Source: Pseudomonas sp. BCA17 | GTDB taxonomy: Bacteria; Pseudomonadota; Gammaproteobacteria; Pseudomonadales; Pseudomonadaceae | Length of the DNA stretch: 64,000 nucleotides | Direction: 5' to 3' | NCBI RefSeq assembly: GCF_004519405.1 | Contig: NZ_SGWI01000004.1 | Coordinates: 310,001-374,000, forward strand | Shown here: positions 33,038-42,959 of the stretch, piece after piece | How positions within the stretch are numbered: the stretch's first letter is position 1 | Layout of the letters: each line of letters begins with the position of its first letter | Notes under the pieces: model-generated | Told to the model about the DNA's origin: nothing | The model's database searches: none | Seen by the model: the letters and a program-made list of their open reading frames with translations, nothing else | Position numbers and translations under genes: made by a program

Positions 33038-34336
33038 ATGTCCACTTCAACGGGCAAAGGCAAGGCGATTTTTCGCGTTGTCAGCGGTAACTTCCTCGAA
33101 ATGTTCGACTTCATGGTCTACGGCTTCTACGCCACGGCCATTGCCAAAACCTTCTTCCCCGCCGACAGCGCCTTCGCGTCCCTGATGCTTTCGCTGGCGA
33201 CCTTCGGCGCGGGCTTCCTGATGCGGCCACTGGGCGCGATCTTCCTCGGCGCCTATATCGACCGCCACGGCCGCAAGAAAGGCCTGGTGATCACCCTGGC
33301 GTTGATGGCCGCCGGCACCATCCTGATCGCCTGCGTGCCCGGGTACGCCACCCTGGGTGTCGCTGCACCATTGATCGTATTGTTTGGCCGACTGCTGCAG
33401 GGCTTCTCCGCCGGTGTGGAGCTGGGCGGCGTTTCGGTGTACCTGGCGGAAATCGCCACGCCGGGCCGCAAGGGCTTTTTCGTCAGTTGGCAGTCCGCCA
33501 GCCAACAGGCCGCAGTGGTATTCGCCGGCCTCCTCGGTGTGGGCCTGAACCACTGGCTCAGCCCGGAAGAAATGGGTGATTGGGGCTGGCGCGTGCCGTT
33601 TCTGATCGGTTGCCTGATCGTGCCGGTGATCTTTGTGATTCGCCGCTCCCTGGAGGAAACCCCTGAATTCCAGGCACGCAAACACCGCCCTACCCTGCAG
33701 GAAATCGTGCGTTCGATCGGCCAGAACTTCGGCATCGTCATCGCCGGCATGGCACTGGTGGTCATGACCACCGTGTCGTTCTACCTGATCACGGCCTACA
33801 CGCCGACCTTCGGCAAGGCAGAACTGCACTTGTCGGACTTCGATGCCCTGCTGGTGACAGTGTGCGTGGGTATTTCCAACTTTATCTGGCTGCCGGTCAT
33901 GGGCGCCGTGTCCGATAAGGTCGGGCGCAAACCCTTGCTACTGGGCGCGACGACGCTGGCGATCCTCACGGCGTATCCGGCACTGTCGTGGCTGGTGGCC
34001 AACCCAAGTTTCAGCCATCTGCTGATCGTACTGTTGTGGTTGTCGTTCCTGTACGGCTCGTACAACGGTGCGATGGTGGTGGCGCTCACCGAGATCATGC
34101 CGATCGAGGTGCGCACCACCGGCTTCTCCCTGGCCTACAGCCTGGCGACGGCAACGTTCGGCGGCTTTACACCAGCGGCGTGCACTTACCTGATCCATGT
34201 GCTGGACAACAAGGCGGCACCGGGGATCTGGCTCAGTGGCGCGGCGGTACTGGGGTTGATTGCCACGCTGGTTCTGTTCAAGGGCAATCGACATGCACTG
34301 AGGACGGCGCAAGCCTCGGTAGCAGGCGGCGCCTGA
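33038..34336 (+). CDS. MFS symporter of the citrate/tricarballylate group
   Basis: A 432-aa member of the metabolite:H+ symporter family with 12 predicted segments. Hallmarks are GNFLEMFDFMVYGFYATAIAKTFFP, the loop RPLGAIFLGAYIDRHGRKKGL, GRLLQGFSAGVELGGVSVYLAEIA and SDKVGRKPLLL. This resembles CitA/TcuC-type citrate or tricarballylate carriers. Substrate is inferred from the family only. ATG 33038 is chosen over GTG 33029; neither has a strong ribosome site. It stands alone and ends at a bidirectional terminator. Confidence 0.88.
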   Translation: MSTSTGKGKAIFRVVSGNFLEMFDFMVYGFYATAIAKTFFPADSAFASLMLSLATFGAGFLMRPLGAIFLGAYIDRHGRKKGLVITLALMAAGTILIACVPGYATLGVAAPLIVLFGRLLQGFSAGVELGGVSVYLAEIATPGRKGFFVSWQSASQQAAVVFAGLLGVGLNHWLSPEEMGDWGWRVPFLIGCLIVPVIFVIRRSLEETPEFQARKHRPTLQEIVRSIGQNFGIVIAGMALVVMTTVSFYLITAYTPTFGKAELHLSDFDALLVTVCVGISNFIWLPVMGAVSDKVGRKPLLLGATTLAILTAYPALSWLVANPSFSHLLIVLLWLSFLYGSYNGAMVVALTEIMPIEVRTTGFSLAYSLATATFGGFTPAACTYLIHVLDNKAAPGIWLSGAAVLGLIATLVLFKGNRHALRTAQASVAGGA

Positions 34337-34380
34337 CAGGCCGCTCTCGCGGCCCTCACGCACAAAACCTGAAGACATAA

Positions 34381-34408
34381 AAAAGCCCTGAACCAGTCAG
34401 GGCTTTTT
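34381..34408. terminator. bidirectional terminator between MFS gene and gap
   Basis: AAAAGCCCTG (34381-34390) and CAGGGCTTTTT (34398-34408) form the stem and tails, working for both convergent genes. Confidence 0.9.
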
Positions 34409-34424
34409 CATTTATCGCAAGTGC

Positions 34425-35873
34425 TTAGCGCGGGAATGCAGGCGGGTTGACCCCAGCCATGTCTTCCATCACGCGAACCACCTGGCAGCTGTAGCCGAAC
34501 TCGTTGTCGTACCACACGTACAGGACAACGCGGTTGTCCTGGGTGATGGTCGCCTCGGCATCCACCACACCGGCGTGGCGCGAGCCAACGAAGTCGGTGG
34601 ATACCACTTCCTGCGAGTTGACGAAGTCGATCTGCTTGTGCAGATCGGAGTGCAGCGCCATATAGCGCAGGTACTCGTTCATCTCTTCACGGGTGGCGGC
34701 TTTCTCAAGGTTCAGGTTGAGAATGGCCATCGACACGTTTGGCGTCGGAACGCGGATCGCGTTACCGGTCAGCTTGCCGGCCAGCTCAGGCAAGGCCTTG
34801 GCGGCAGCGGTGGCGGCACCGGTCTCGGTGATCACCATGTTCAACGCGGCGCTACGACCACGGCGATCGCCTTTGTGGAAGTTGTCGATCAGGTTCTGGT
34901 CGTTGGTGTACGAGTGAACGGTTTCGACGTGGCCATTAACGATGCCGAACTTGTCATTCACAGCCTTCAGCACCGGCACGATGGCGTTGGTGGTGCAGGA
35001 AGCGGCGGACACGATCTTGTCGTCAGCGGTGATTTCAGCGTGGTTGATACCGTGAACGATGTTCTTGAGCTTGCCCTTGCCAGGCGCGGTCAACACAACG
35101 CGATCGATACCCGGGCAGGCCAGGTGCTGGCCCAGGCCCTCGGCATCGCGCCATACGCCGGTGTTGTCCACCAGCAGGGCGTCCTTGATGCCGTACTGGG
35201 TGTAATCCACCTCGGACGGGTTCTTCGCGTAGATCACCTGGATCAGGTTACCGTTGGCGGTGATGGTGTTGTTTTCTTCGTCGATGACGATGGTGCCGTT
35301 GAACGGACCGTGTACCGAGTCGCGACGCAAGAGGCTTGCGCGCTTGGTCAGGTCGTTCTCGGCGCCTTTGCGCACCACGATGGCACGCAGGCGCAGGCCG
35401 TCGCCACCACCGGTTTTCTCGATGAGGATACGCGCCAGCAGACGGCCGATACGACCGAAGCCGTACAGGACAACGTCGGTACCTTTACGGGCAGCGGCGT
35501 TTTGCTGGCCAACCACATCGGCCATTTCTTCGCGCACGAATTGTTCGGCGCTGCGGCCATTGCCTTCGTTGCGGAATTTATAGGCCAATTTGCCCAGGTC
35601 TACCGAGGCCGCGCCGAGCTTGAGCTCGCTCATGGCCTTGAGCAGCGGGAATGTTTCGTGGACGGAGAGTTCGCTGTCGTCGGCGGAGCGATGGCGTGCA
35701 AAGCGGTGGGCTTTGAGAATCGCAATGACAGACTGGTTGATCAGGCTGCGGCCATAGATCGAGCTCACCACATTGTTATTGCGGTACAGCTGGCCGATAA
35801 GCGGAATCATCGCTTCTGCGAGTGCTTCACGGTCGATCCATTCACCAAGACACTGGTCGGGCTTCTGAGTCAC
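34425..35873 (-). CDS. gap: glyceraldehyde-3-phosphate dehydrogenase, long form
   Basis: A 482-aa GAPDH with an N-terminal extension of about 125 residues (TQKPDQCLGEWIDREALAEAMIP...) not found in the classical 330-aa enzyme. The core has VVLYGFGRIGRLLARIL, the catalytic Cys in SAASCTTNAIVPVL, the His in HSYTNDQ, and WYDNEFGYS at the end. It probably serves gluconeogenic flux, as for the corresponding P. aeruginosa gene. I chose GTG 35873 (VTQKPDQ), with GGAAGG upstream; an ATG at 35888 lacks a ribosome site. It diverges from mfd. Confidence 0.92.
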   Translation of the reverse strand: MTQKPDQCLGEWIDREALAEAMIPLIGQLYRNNNVVSSIYGRSLINQSVIAILKAHRFARHRSADDSELSVHETFPLLKAMSELKLGAASVDLGKLAYKFRNEGNGRSAEQFVREEMADVVGQQNAAARKGTDVVLYGFGRIGRLLARILIEKTGGGDGLRLRAIVVRKGAENDLTKRASLLRRDSVHGPFNGTIVIDEENNTITANGNLIQVIYAKNPSEVDYTQYGIKDALLVDNTGVWRDAEGLGQHLACPGIDRVVLTAPGKGKLKNIVHGINHAEITADDKIVSAASCTTNAIVPVLKAVNDKFGIVNGHVETVHSYTNDQNLIDNFHKGDRRGRSAALNMVITETGAATAAAKALPELAGKLTGNAIRVPTPNVSMAILNLNLEKAATREEMNEYLRYMALHSDLHKQIDFVNSQEVVSTDFVGSRHAGVVDAEATITQDNRVVLYVWYDNEFGYSCQVVRVMEDMAGVNPPAFPR

Positions 35874-36228
35874 GGGAACCTTCCACATGTAGGGGCAGAA
35901 AAAAGGGGCTACATTATGCCGCCCGACCGCCCTCGGAGCAATGCGCCCAGGACAACAAAAAGTGCTTGCCAAAAAAAGGCACCCCGCTGCAGCCCAGTAA
36001 ATACGCGGCTTCCAGAAGACCACCAATCATGCGACCCGGGCGACTTGTCCGTAACCCTCCGAAAACTACGCGCACTTTGGCACTACATATTGAGTCAAAA
36101 CGCAGCTTTGTTTGTCTTAGCCACTACATTTCCTACAATCCGCATTAGGCACAGTCAGCAACTGACAGGCGGCACCTTGGGCCGCTACAATTACCGACTT
36201 TGTCGCAACGCTTGGAGCTCAACCTTCC

Positions 36229-39200
36229 GTGCCCGTTCTGCGTCTACCGCTTCTCCCTGCCGCGGCAGGTAAACAGCACTGGGGCAACCTGCCCGGTGCC
36301 GCCCTGAGCCTGGCCATTGCCGAGGCTGCCAGCGCAGCCAAGCGCTTTACCCTGCTGCTCACCGCCGACAGCCAAAGCGCCGAGCGGTTGGAGCAGGAGC
36401 TGAGCTTCTTCGCCCCCGATTTGCCGGTGCTGCATTTCCCCGACTGGGAAACGCTGCCCTACGACCTGTTCTCGCCGCACCAGGACATCATCTCCCAGCG
36501 CATCGCCAGCCTGTACCGCCTGCCGGAACTGGCCCACGGCGTATTGGTAGTGCCGATCACCACGGCACTGCACCGCCTGGCACCGACCAAGTTCCTGTTG
36601 GGCAGCAGCCTGGTGCTGGATGTCGGCCAGAAACTCGACGTGGAGCAGATGCGCACGCGCCTGGAAGCCAGCGGCTACCGCTGCGTCGATACGGTGTACG
36701 AACACGGCGAGTTCGCCGTGCGCGGTGCGCTGATCGACCTGTTCCCCATGGGCAGCAAACTGCCGTACCGCATCGACCTGTTCGATGACGAAATCGAGAC
36801 CCTGCGGACCTTCGACCCGGAAAACCAGCGCTCCATCGACAAAGTGGATTCGATCAAGCTGCTGCCGGCGCGGGAATTCCCGCTGCAAAAGGACGCGGTC
36901 ACCCGCTTCAAGGCGCGCTTCCGTGAGCGCTTCGACGTGGACTTCCGCCGCTGCCCAATCTTTCAGGACTTGAGCAGCGGGATTACGCCGGCCGGTATCG
37001 AGTACTACCTGCCACTGTTCTTCGACGAAACCTCGACCCTGTTCGATTACCTGCCCCAGGACACCCAAGTGTTCTCGCTGCCGGGTATCGAACAAGCGGC
37101 GGAAAATTTCTGGAACGATGTGCGCAACCGCTATGAAGAGCGTCGCGTCGATCCATCCCGGCCTTTGTTGCCGCCGGCCGAATTGTTCCTGCCGGTGGAA
37201 GAGTGCTTCGCGCGCCTGAAAAACTCTCCACGCGTGGTCGTCAGCCAGCAAGACGTGGAAGCAGGCAGCGGACGCGAGCGTTTCCCGGCGCAAACGCTGC
37301 CCGACCTGGCGATTGAAGCCAAGGCCAACCAGCCGCTGGCGGCGCTGTCGAATTTCCTCGGCGACTTCCCTGGCCGCGTGTTGTTTACCGCCGAATCCGC
37401 CGGTCGCCGCGAAGTGTTGCTGGAGCTGCTGGAACGCCTGAAGCTGCGCCCTAAAACCGTCGACAGCTGGCCGGACTTTGTTGCGGGCAAGGATCGCCTG
37501 GCGATCACCATCGCGCCGTTGGACGAGGGTCTGCTGCTGGACGACCCGGCCCTGGCGCTGATCGCCGAAAGCCCGCTGTTCGGCCAACGGGTGATGCAAC
37601 GTCGTCGCCGGGAGAAACGCGCCGACGCCAACAACGATGCCGTGATCAAGAACCTCACCGAGCTGCGCGAAGGCGCACCGGTGGTGCATATCGACCATGG
37701 CGTGGGCCGCTACCTGGGCCTGCAGACCCTGGAGATCGATAACCAGGCCGCCGAATTCCTCACCATGGAGTACGCCGAGGGCGCCAAGCTCTACGTGCCG
37801 GTGGCCAACCTGCACCTGATCGCCCGCTACACCGGCAGCGACGACGCCCTGGCGCCCCTGCACCGCCTGGGTTCCGAGACCTGGCAGAAAGCCAAGCGCA
37901 AAGCCGCCGAACAGGTGCGCGATGTGGCCGCCGAATTGCTCGACATCTACGCCCGTCGCGCCGCCCGCGAAGGTTACGCGTTCGCCGACCCGAAAGCCGA
38001 CTACGCCACCTTCAGCGCCGGCTTCGCCTTCGAAGAAACCCCGGACCAGCAAACCACCATCGAAGCCGTGCGCGCCGACATGCTCGCGCCCAAACCGATG
38101 GACCGGCTGGTGTGCGGCGATGTGGGCTTCGGTAAGACCGAAGTGGCCATGCGCGCAGCGTTCATTGCCGTGCACGGTGGCAAGCAAGTGGCGATTCTGG
38201 TGCCAACCACCCTGCTCGCCCAGCAGCACTACAACAGCTTCCGCGACCGCTTCGCCGACTGGCCGGTGACCGTGGAAGTGATGAGCCGCTTCAAGTCCGC
38301 CAAGGAAGTGAATGCCGCCATCGCCGACCTCGCCGAGGGCAAGATCGACATCGTGATCGGCACCCACAAGCTGTTGTCGGACGATGTGAAGATCAAGAAC
38401 CTGGGCCTGGTGATCATCGACGAAGAGCACCGTTTCGGTGTGCGCCAGAAGGAACAGCTCAAGGCCCTGCGCAGCGAAGTCGACATCCTCACCCTCACCG
38501 CCACGCCGATTCCGCGCACGCTGAACATGGCAGTGTCGGGCATGCGCGACCTGTCGATCATCGCCACGCCGCCGGCGCGCCGCTTGTCGGTGCGCACCTT
38601 CGTCATGGAGCAGAACAAAAGCACGGTCAAGGAGGCGCTGCTGCGCGAATTGCTGCGCGGCGGGCAGGTTTACTACCTGCACAACGACGTGAAAACCATC
38701 GAGAAGTGCGCCGCCGACCTCGCCGAACTGGTGCCGGAGGCCCGTATCGCCATCGGCCACGGCCAGATGCGCGAGCGCGAGCTCGAACAGGTGATGAGCG
38801 ACTTCTATCACAAGCGCTTCAACGTGCTGATCGCCTCGACCATCATCGAGACCGGCATCGACGTGCCGAGCGCCAATACCATCATCATCGAGCGTGCCGA
38901 CAAGTTCGGCCTGGCGCAGTTGCACCAGTTGCGTGGCCGAGTCGGGCGCAGCCACCACCAGGCCTACGCCTACCTGCTGACGCCTCCACGCCAGCAAATT
39001 ACCGGCGATGCCGAAAAGCGCCTGGAAGCCATCGCCAACACCCAGGACCTGGGGGCCGGTTTTGTGCTGGCCACCAACGACCTGGAAATCCGCGGTGCCG
39101 GCGAATTGTTGGGCGACGGCCAAAGCGGACAGATCCAGGCGGTGGGCTTCACCCTTTATATGGAAATGCTTGAACGCGCGGTGAAGGCTATTCGCAAGGG

Positions 39201-39678
39201 CGAGCAACCGAACCTCGACCAACCCTTGGGTGGCGGCCCGGAAATCAACCTGCGCTTGCCGGCACTGATCCCTGAGGATTATCTGCCGGATGTGCATGCG
39301 CGACTGATCCTGTACAAGCGCATCGCCTCGGCCACCGACGAAGAAGGTCTCAAGGACTTGCAGGTGGAAATGATCGACCGCTTCGGCCTGTTGCCCGAGC
39401 CGACCAAGAACCTGGTTCGCCTGACCTTGCTCAAATTGCAGGCCGAGCAGTTGGGAATCAAAAAGGTCGACGCCGGGCCTCAAGGTGGACGCATCGAATT
39501 TGAAGCGCAAACGCCGGTAGACCCCTTGGTGCTGATCAAGCTGATCCAGGGCCAGCCCAACCGTTATAAGTTCGAAGGCGCTACGCTGTTCAAATTCATG
39601 GTCCCGATGGAACGCGCCGAAGAACGCTTTAATACCCTGGAGGCGCTGTTTGAGCGCCTCATCCCGAAATCCGTTTGA
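36229..39678 (+). CDS. mfd: transcription-repair coupling factor Mfd
   Basis: A 1149-aa ATPase that removes RNA polymerase stalled at DNA damage and recruits UvrA. N-terminal UvrB-homology region at about 1-330, RNA polymerase-interacting domain (GAPVVHIDHGVGRYLGLQTLE, about 480-540), then helicase domains with Walker A GDVGFGKTEVAM, DEEHRFGV, TATPIPRT and the RecG-like TRG region (LHQLRGRVGRS). C-terminal UvrA-binding domain about 1000-1149. Length and motifs are normal. GTG 36229 is the start. The next gene, csiV, begins 11 bases after the stop and uses it as part of its ribosome site. Confidence 0.97.
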   Translation: MPVLRLPLLPAAAGKQHWGNLPGAALSLAIAEAASAAKRFTLLLTADSQSAERLEQELSFFAPDLPVLHFPDWETLPYDLFSPHQDIISQRIASLYRLPELAHGVLVVPITTALHRLAPTKFLLGSSLVLDVGQKLDVEQMRTRLEASGYRCVDTVYEHGEFAVRGALIDLFPMGSKLPYRIDLFDDEIETLRTFDPENQRSIDKVDSIKLLPAREFPLQKDAVTRFKARFRERFDVDFRRCPIFQDLSSGITPAGIEYYLPLFFDETSTLFDYLPQDTQVFSLPGIEQAAENFWNDVRNRYEERRVDPSRPLLPPAELFLPVEECFARLKNSPRVVVSQQDVEAGSGRERFPAQTLPDLAIEAKANQPLAALSNFLGDFPGRVLFTAESAGRREVLLELLERLKLRPKTVDSWPDFVAGKDRLAITIAPLDEGLLLDDPALALIAESPLFGQRVMQRRRREKRADANNDAVIKNLTELREGAPVVHIDHGVGRYLGLQTLEIDNQAAEFLTMEYAEGAKLYVPVANLHLIARYTGSDDALAPLHRLGSETWQKAKRKAAEQVRDVAAELLDIYARRAAREGYAFADPKADYATFSAGFAFEETPDQQTTIEAVRADMLAPKPMDRLVCGDVGFGKTEVAMRAAFIAVHGGKQVAILVPTTLLAQQHYNSFRDRFADWPVTVEVMSRFKSAKEVNAAIADLAEGKIDIVIGTHKLLSDDVKIKNLGLVIIDEEHRFGVRQKEQLKALRSEVDILTLTATPIPRTLNMAVSGMRDLSIIATPPARRLSVRTFVMEQNKSTVKEALLRELLRGGQVYYLHNDVKTIEKCAADLAELVPEARIAIGHGQMRERELEQVMSDFYHKRFNVLIASTIIETGIDVPSANTIIIERADKFGLAQLHQLRGRVGRSHHQAYAYLLTPPRQQITGDAEKRLEAIANTQDLGAGFVLATNDLEIRGAGELLGDGQSGQIQAVGFTLYMEMLERAVKAIRKGEQPNLDQPLGGGPEINLRLPALIPEDYLPDVHARLILYKRIASATDEEGLKDLQVEMIDRFGLLPEPTKNLVRLTLLKLQAEQLGIKKVDAGPQGGRIEFEAQTPVDPLVLIKLIQGQPNRYKFEGATLFKFMVPMERAEERFNTLEALFERLIPKSV

Positions 39679-39689
39679 AGGACGCCACC

Positions 39690-40259
39690 ATGCGCCTGCT
39701 CCGCACTCTAAGCCTGCTGTTGGCGGTACTCGCACCTTCGGCATTTGCCGACAGCCTGTATCAGGTGGAAATGATCCTGGTGCGCCAGAATGCGGAGCCG
39801 GTGATCAACAGTCGCGCCGCGCCGGAAAACTGGGACAGCGGGGCTGTACACCTGGGCAGCGATAAAATGAGCCCGCCGCGCCTGAGCAACATCGTCGACA
39901 AGCTCAGTGCCGACAGCAGCTACACCGTGGTGGCGCACAAAGCCTGGGAGCAGAACCTCGGCGATCAACCGGTGAAAGTCGCGATCACCGACGGCCAGGA
40001 GCAATTCGGCCAGTTCCCTGTCGAAGGCGTGCTGAACCTGCAATTGGGCCGTTTCACCGATATCGACGCCGACTTCTGGATCAACCAGTTCGACAGCAAT
40101 GGCAGCGTGATCGCCAGCGAGCACCTGGCCCAGAAAGACGTGCGCACCAAAAACAACCAGCTCAATTACCTGGATGGCGGCCATCTGGCGCTGCTGATCA
40201 AGATCACTTCGCTGACCGCCAAGCCACCCAGCGCACCACCGCCCGACATGCAGGACTGA
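39690..40259 (+). CDS. CsiV family periplasmic protein
   Basis: A 189-aa protein with signal peptide RLLRTLSLLLAVLAPSAFA followed by DSLYQVEMILVRQNA, the family start. The remainder is a single domain ending before a proline-rich tail (KPPSAPPPDMQD). CsiV relatives bind peptidoglycan or cell-wall components; here the role is inferred only from the family. AAGGA overlaps the mfd stop, so it is co-transcribed with mfd. The following helicase gene starts nine bases after its stop. Confidence 0.8.
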   Translation: MRLLRTLSLLLAVLAPSAFADSLYQVEMILVRQNAEPVINSRAAPENWDSGAVHLGSDKMSPPRLSNIVDKLSADSSYTVVAHKAWEQNLGDQPVKVAITDGQEQFGQFPVEGVLNLQLGRFTDIDADFWINQFDSNGSVIASEHLAQKDVRTKNNQLNYLDGGHLALLIKITSLTAKPPSAPPPDMQD

Positions 40260-40268
40260 TCCAGCGCC

Positions 40269-42959
40269 ATGCCCCTGACGTCGTCGTTGACCAAACCGCT
40301 GGCCCCTTCGTGGGCCAATCGCTTTAAAGAGCAGAGCCTTGAGCGCGGGCGGCGTTACGCACTGGAAAATCGCGTGCGCATCGTCGAGTCCGGCGACAGC
40401 ACGATCGTCGCCAGTTGCGAAGGCTCCGCCGGCAACGTTTACCGGCAGACCATTTCATTGCGCGAGTCGGCCAAAGGCACACTTATCCTGGTGGACAGCC
40501 GCTGTACCTGCCCGGTGCACACCAACTGCAAACACATCGCGGCGGTGTTGCTCAAGGTCCAGGAGACCCTCGCCTTCCCAGCCGCCGCCCAGGATGCCGA
40601 GTTGCTGGAAAAGCTCCAGGCCGTGCTGGACAACCGCGTGGTGTTGCCGCAAGTCGTGATGGAAGATGTGCCGCCCGTACCGCGCTTGTGGCTGGCCAGC
40701 GCCGAATTCAGTGCGTTCGAGCCGCGCAACGGCAAGATGCAACGCTATATCCAGCACCGTGCGGCGTTGTCGTTCAATTACCTGGGTAACTACGTCAGCG
40801 GGCAGAAAAACGCTGACATCATCGTACGCCAGGACACCCAGAGCCTGCGCATCAAGCGTCATCCCGAACTGGAGCAGCGGTATCGTGAGCAATTGCGCCT
40901 GCTGGGTTTCAAGATCGCCACGCGCCAGAGCAAAGCCCTGCCGGAAAGTGCCGGCGAACTGTTCGAAATGGTCAATGACAGCGCCTGGCTGAACTTCACC
41001 CTCAATGCATCGCCCACCTTGCGCAACGAAGGTTGGGAATTGCAGATCGATGAAGACTTCGGCTTCGACCTGAGTACCGTCGATGACTGGTACGCAACGG
41101 TCGATGAAGGGCAGGAGCGCGATTGGTTCGATCTGGAGCTGGGGATTATCGTCAACGGCGAGCGACTGAGCCTGCTGCCGATCCTGTTGAACCTGATGCG
41201 CTCCCACACGGAAATTCTCAACCCGGAAAAACTCGCACGGCGCCGCGACGACGAGTTGATCCTGGTGAATATTCCGGGGCTGCCCAATGGTCATGGGCCG
41301 CTGCAAGTGGCGCTGCCTTATGGCCGGTTGAAACCCGTATTGGCCACCCTCGGCGAGTTTTATCTGCAGGAACCCGGTACCACGGCGCTGCGCCTGGCCA
41401 AGGCCGACGCGATTCGCCTGAACCCGCTGGAAGACTTGCCGCTGCAATGGGAGGGTGGCGAGAAAATCCGCAACTTTGCCCAGCGCCTGCGCGACATCAA
41501 GGATTTTACCTGCGTCGCGCCCGAAGGGCTGAACGCGACGTTGCGCCCGTATCAGCTGGAAGGCTTGAGCTGGATGCAGTCGCTGCGCCAACTGGACGTC
41601 GGCGGGATTCTTGCGGATGACATGGGCCTGGGCAAAACCCTGCAAACCCTGGCGCATATTCTCACTGAAAAAAACGCCGGGCGCCTGGACCGGCCGTGCA
41701 TGGTCGTGATGCCCACCAGCCTGATTCCCAACTGGCTGGATGAAGCGGCGCACTTCACACCGCAGCTCAGGGTGATGGCGCTGTACGGCGCGGGACGCAA
41801 GAAACATTTCCCGAACCTGCAGGACTATGACCTGCTGCTGACCACCTATGCGTTGCTGCCCAAGGACATCGAACAGCTCGCCGCCCTGCCCTTGCACGTA
41901 CTGATCCTCGACGAAGCCCAATACATCAAGAACCCCGGCAGCAAGGCGGCCCAGGCGGCGCGCGAGCTGAATGCACGGCAGCGCCTATGCCTGAGCGGTA
42001 CGCCACTGGAAAACCACTTGGGCGAGTTGTGGTCGCTGTTCCACTTCCTGCTGCCGGGCTGGCTGGGCGACGTAAAAAGCTTCAACCGCGATTACCGCGT
42101 ACCCATCGAAAAACGCGCCAGTGATGTGCGATTGCAGCACCTTAACGGTCGGATCAAACCGTTCCTGCTGCGCCGCACCAAGGAGCAGGTGGCGACCGAG
42201 TTGCCACCCAAGACCGAGATTATCCACTGGGTCGAGCTCAATGAGGCCCAGCGCGACGTATACGAGACCATGCGGTTGGCGATGGACAAGAAGGTGCGCG
42301 ACGAGATCACCCGCAAAGGCGTAGCACGTAGCCAGATCATCATTCTTGAAGCACTGCTCAAGCTACGCCAGGTGTGCTGCGACCTGCGCCTGGTCAACGA
42401 TGCCACCCTGCCCGTGCGTGGCAGCAGTTCGGGCAAGCTCGATAGCCTGATGCAAATGCTCGAAGAGCTGTTTGAAGAAGGTCGGCGCATTCTGCTGTTT
42501 TCCCAGTTCACCTCGATGCTGAGCCTGATCGAAACCGAGCTCGAAAAGCGTGGCATCGCCTACGCATTGTTGACTGGCCAGACCCGGGATCGGCGTACAC
42601 CCGTGAAGGACTTCCAGAGCGGCAAACTGCAGATTTTTCTGATCAGCCTGAAGGCTGGCGGCGTGGGCTTGAACCTGACCGAAGCCGATACCGTGATCCA
42701 TTACGACCCATGGTGGAACCCGGCCACGGAAAACCAGGCCACCGACCGCGCCTACCGCATCGGGCAAGAGAAGCCGGTATTCGTGTACAAGATGATTGCC
42801 CGTGGCACGGTGGAGGAGAAAATCCAACACCTGCAGAAAGAGAAGTCCGACTTGGCGGCGGGCGTGCTGGATGGACGCACGACCGGGGATTGGCAATTGG
42901 GCAACGAGGATATCGAAGCGCTGTTTGCGCCGCTGCCCAATAAGCAGGAAAAACGCTAG
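40269..42959 (+). CDS. SNF2-family helicase with SWIM zinc finger
   Basis: An 896-aa protein. The SWIM zinc finger is CTCPVHTNCKHIAAVLL (about 79-95; CxC...CxH). A central region of about 300 residues without known domain precedes the SNF2 ATPase: ADDMGLGKTLQTLA (Walker A), LDEAQYIKN (DEAQ box), LSGTPLENHLGELWSLF, and the C-terminal helicase half with LFSQFTSML, ISLKAGGVGLNLTEADTV and DRAYRIGQ. It is a DNA translocase, biological role unknown. Its stop codon shares the tetranucleotide CTAG with the stop of convergent nagZ. Confidence 0.93.
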   Translation: MPLTSSLTKPLAPSWANRFKEQSLERGRRYALENRVRIVESGDSTIVASCEGSAGNVYRQTISLRESAKGTLILVDSRCTCPVHTNCKHIAAVLLKVQETLAFPAAAQDAELLEKLQAVLDNRVVLPQVVMEDVPPVPRLWLASAEFSAFEPRNGKMQRYIQHRAALSFNYLGNYVSGQKNADIIVRQDTQSLRIKRHPELEQRYREQLRLLGFKIATRQSKALPESAGELFEMVNDSAWLNFTLNASPTLRNEGWELQIDEDFGFDLSTVDDWYATVDEGQERDWFDLELGIIVNGERLSLLPILLNLMRSHTEILNPEKLARRRDDELILVNIPGLPNGHGPLQVALPYGRLKPVLATLGEFYLQEPGTTALRLAKADAIRLNPLEDLPLQWEGGEKIRNFAQRLRDIKDFTCVAPEGLNATLRPYQLEGLSWMQSLRQLDVGGILADDMGLGKTLQTLAHILTEKNAGRLDRPCMVVMPTSLIPNWLDEAAHFTPQLRVMALYGAGRKKHFPNLQDYDLLLTTYALLPKDIEQLAALPLHVLILDEAQYIKNPGSKAAQAARELNARQRLCLSGTPLENHLGELWSLFHFLLPGWLGDVKSFNRDYRVPIEKRASDVRLQHLNGRIKPFLLRRTKEQVATELPPKTEIIHWVELNEAQRDVYETMRLAMDKKVRDEITRKGVARSQIIILEALLKLRQVCCDLRLVNDATLPVRGSSSGKLDSLMQMLEELFEEGRRILLFSQFTSMLSLIETELEKRGIAYALLTGQTRDRRTPVKDFQSGKLQIFLISLKAGGVGLNLTEADTVIHYDPWWNPATENQATDRAYRIGQEKPVFVYKMIARGTVEEKIQHLQKEKSDLAAGVLDGRTTGDWQLGNEDIEALFAPLPNKQEKR

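Noticed and set aside
34575..36272. 565-codon plus-strand open frame over gap
   Set aside because: Antisense shadow of the GAPDH gene.
36244..39744. 1166-codon minus-strand open frame over mfd
   Set aside because: It is the antisense shadow of mfd in GC-rich DNA; mfd has all family motifs and the shadow has none.
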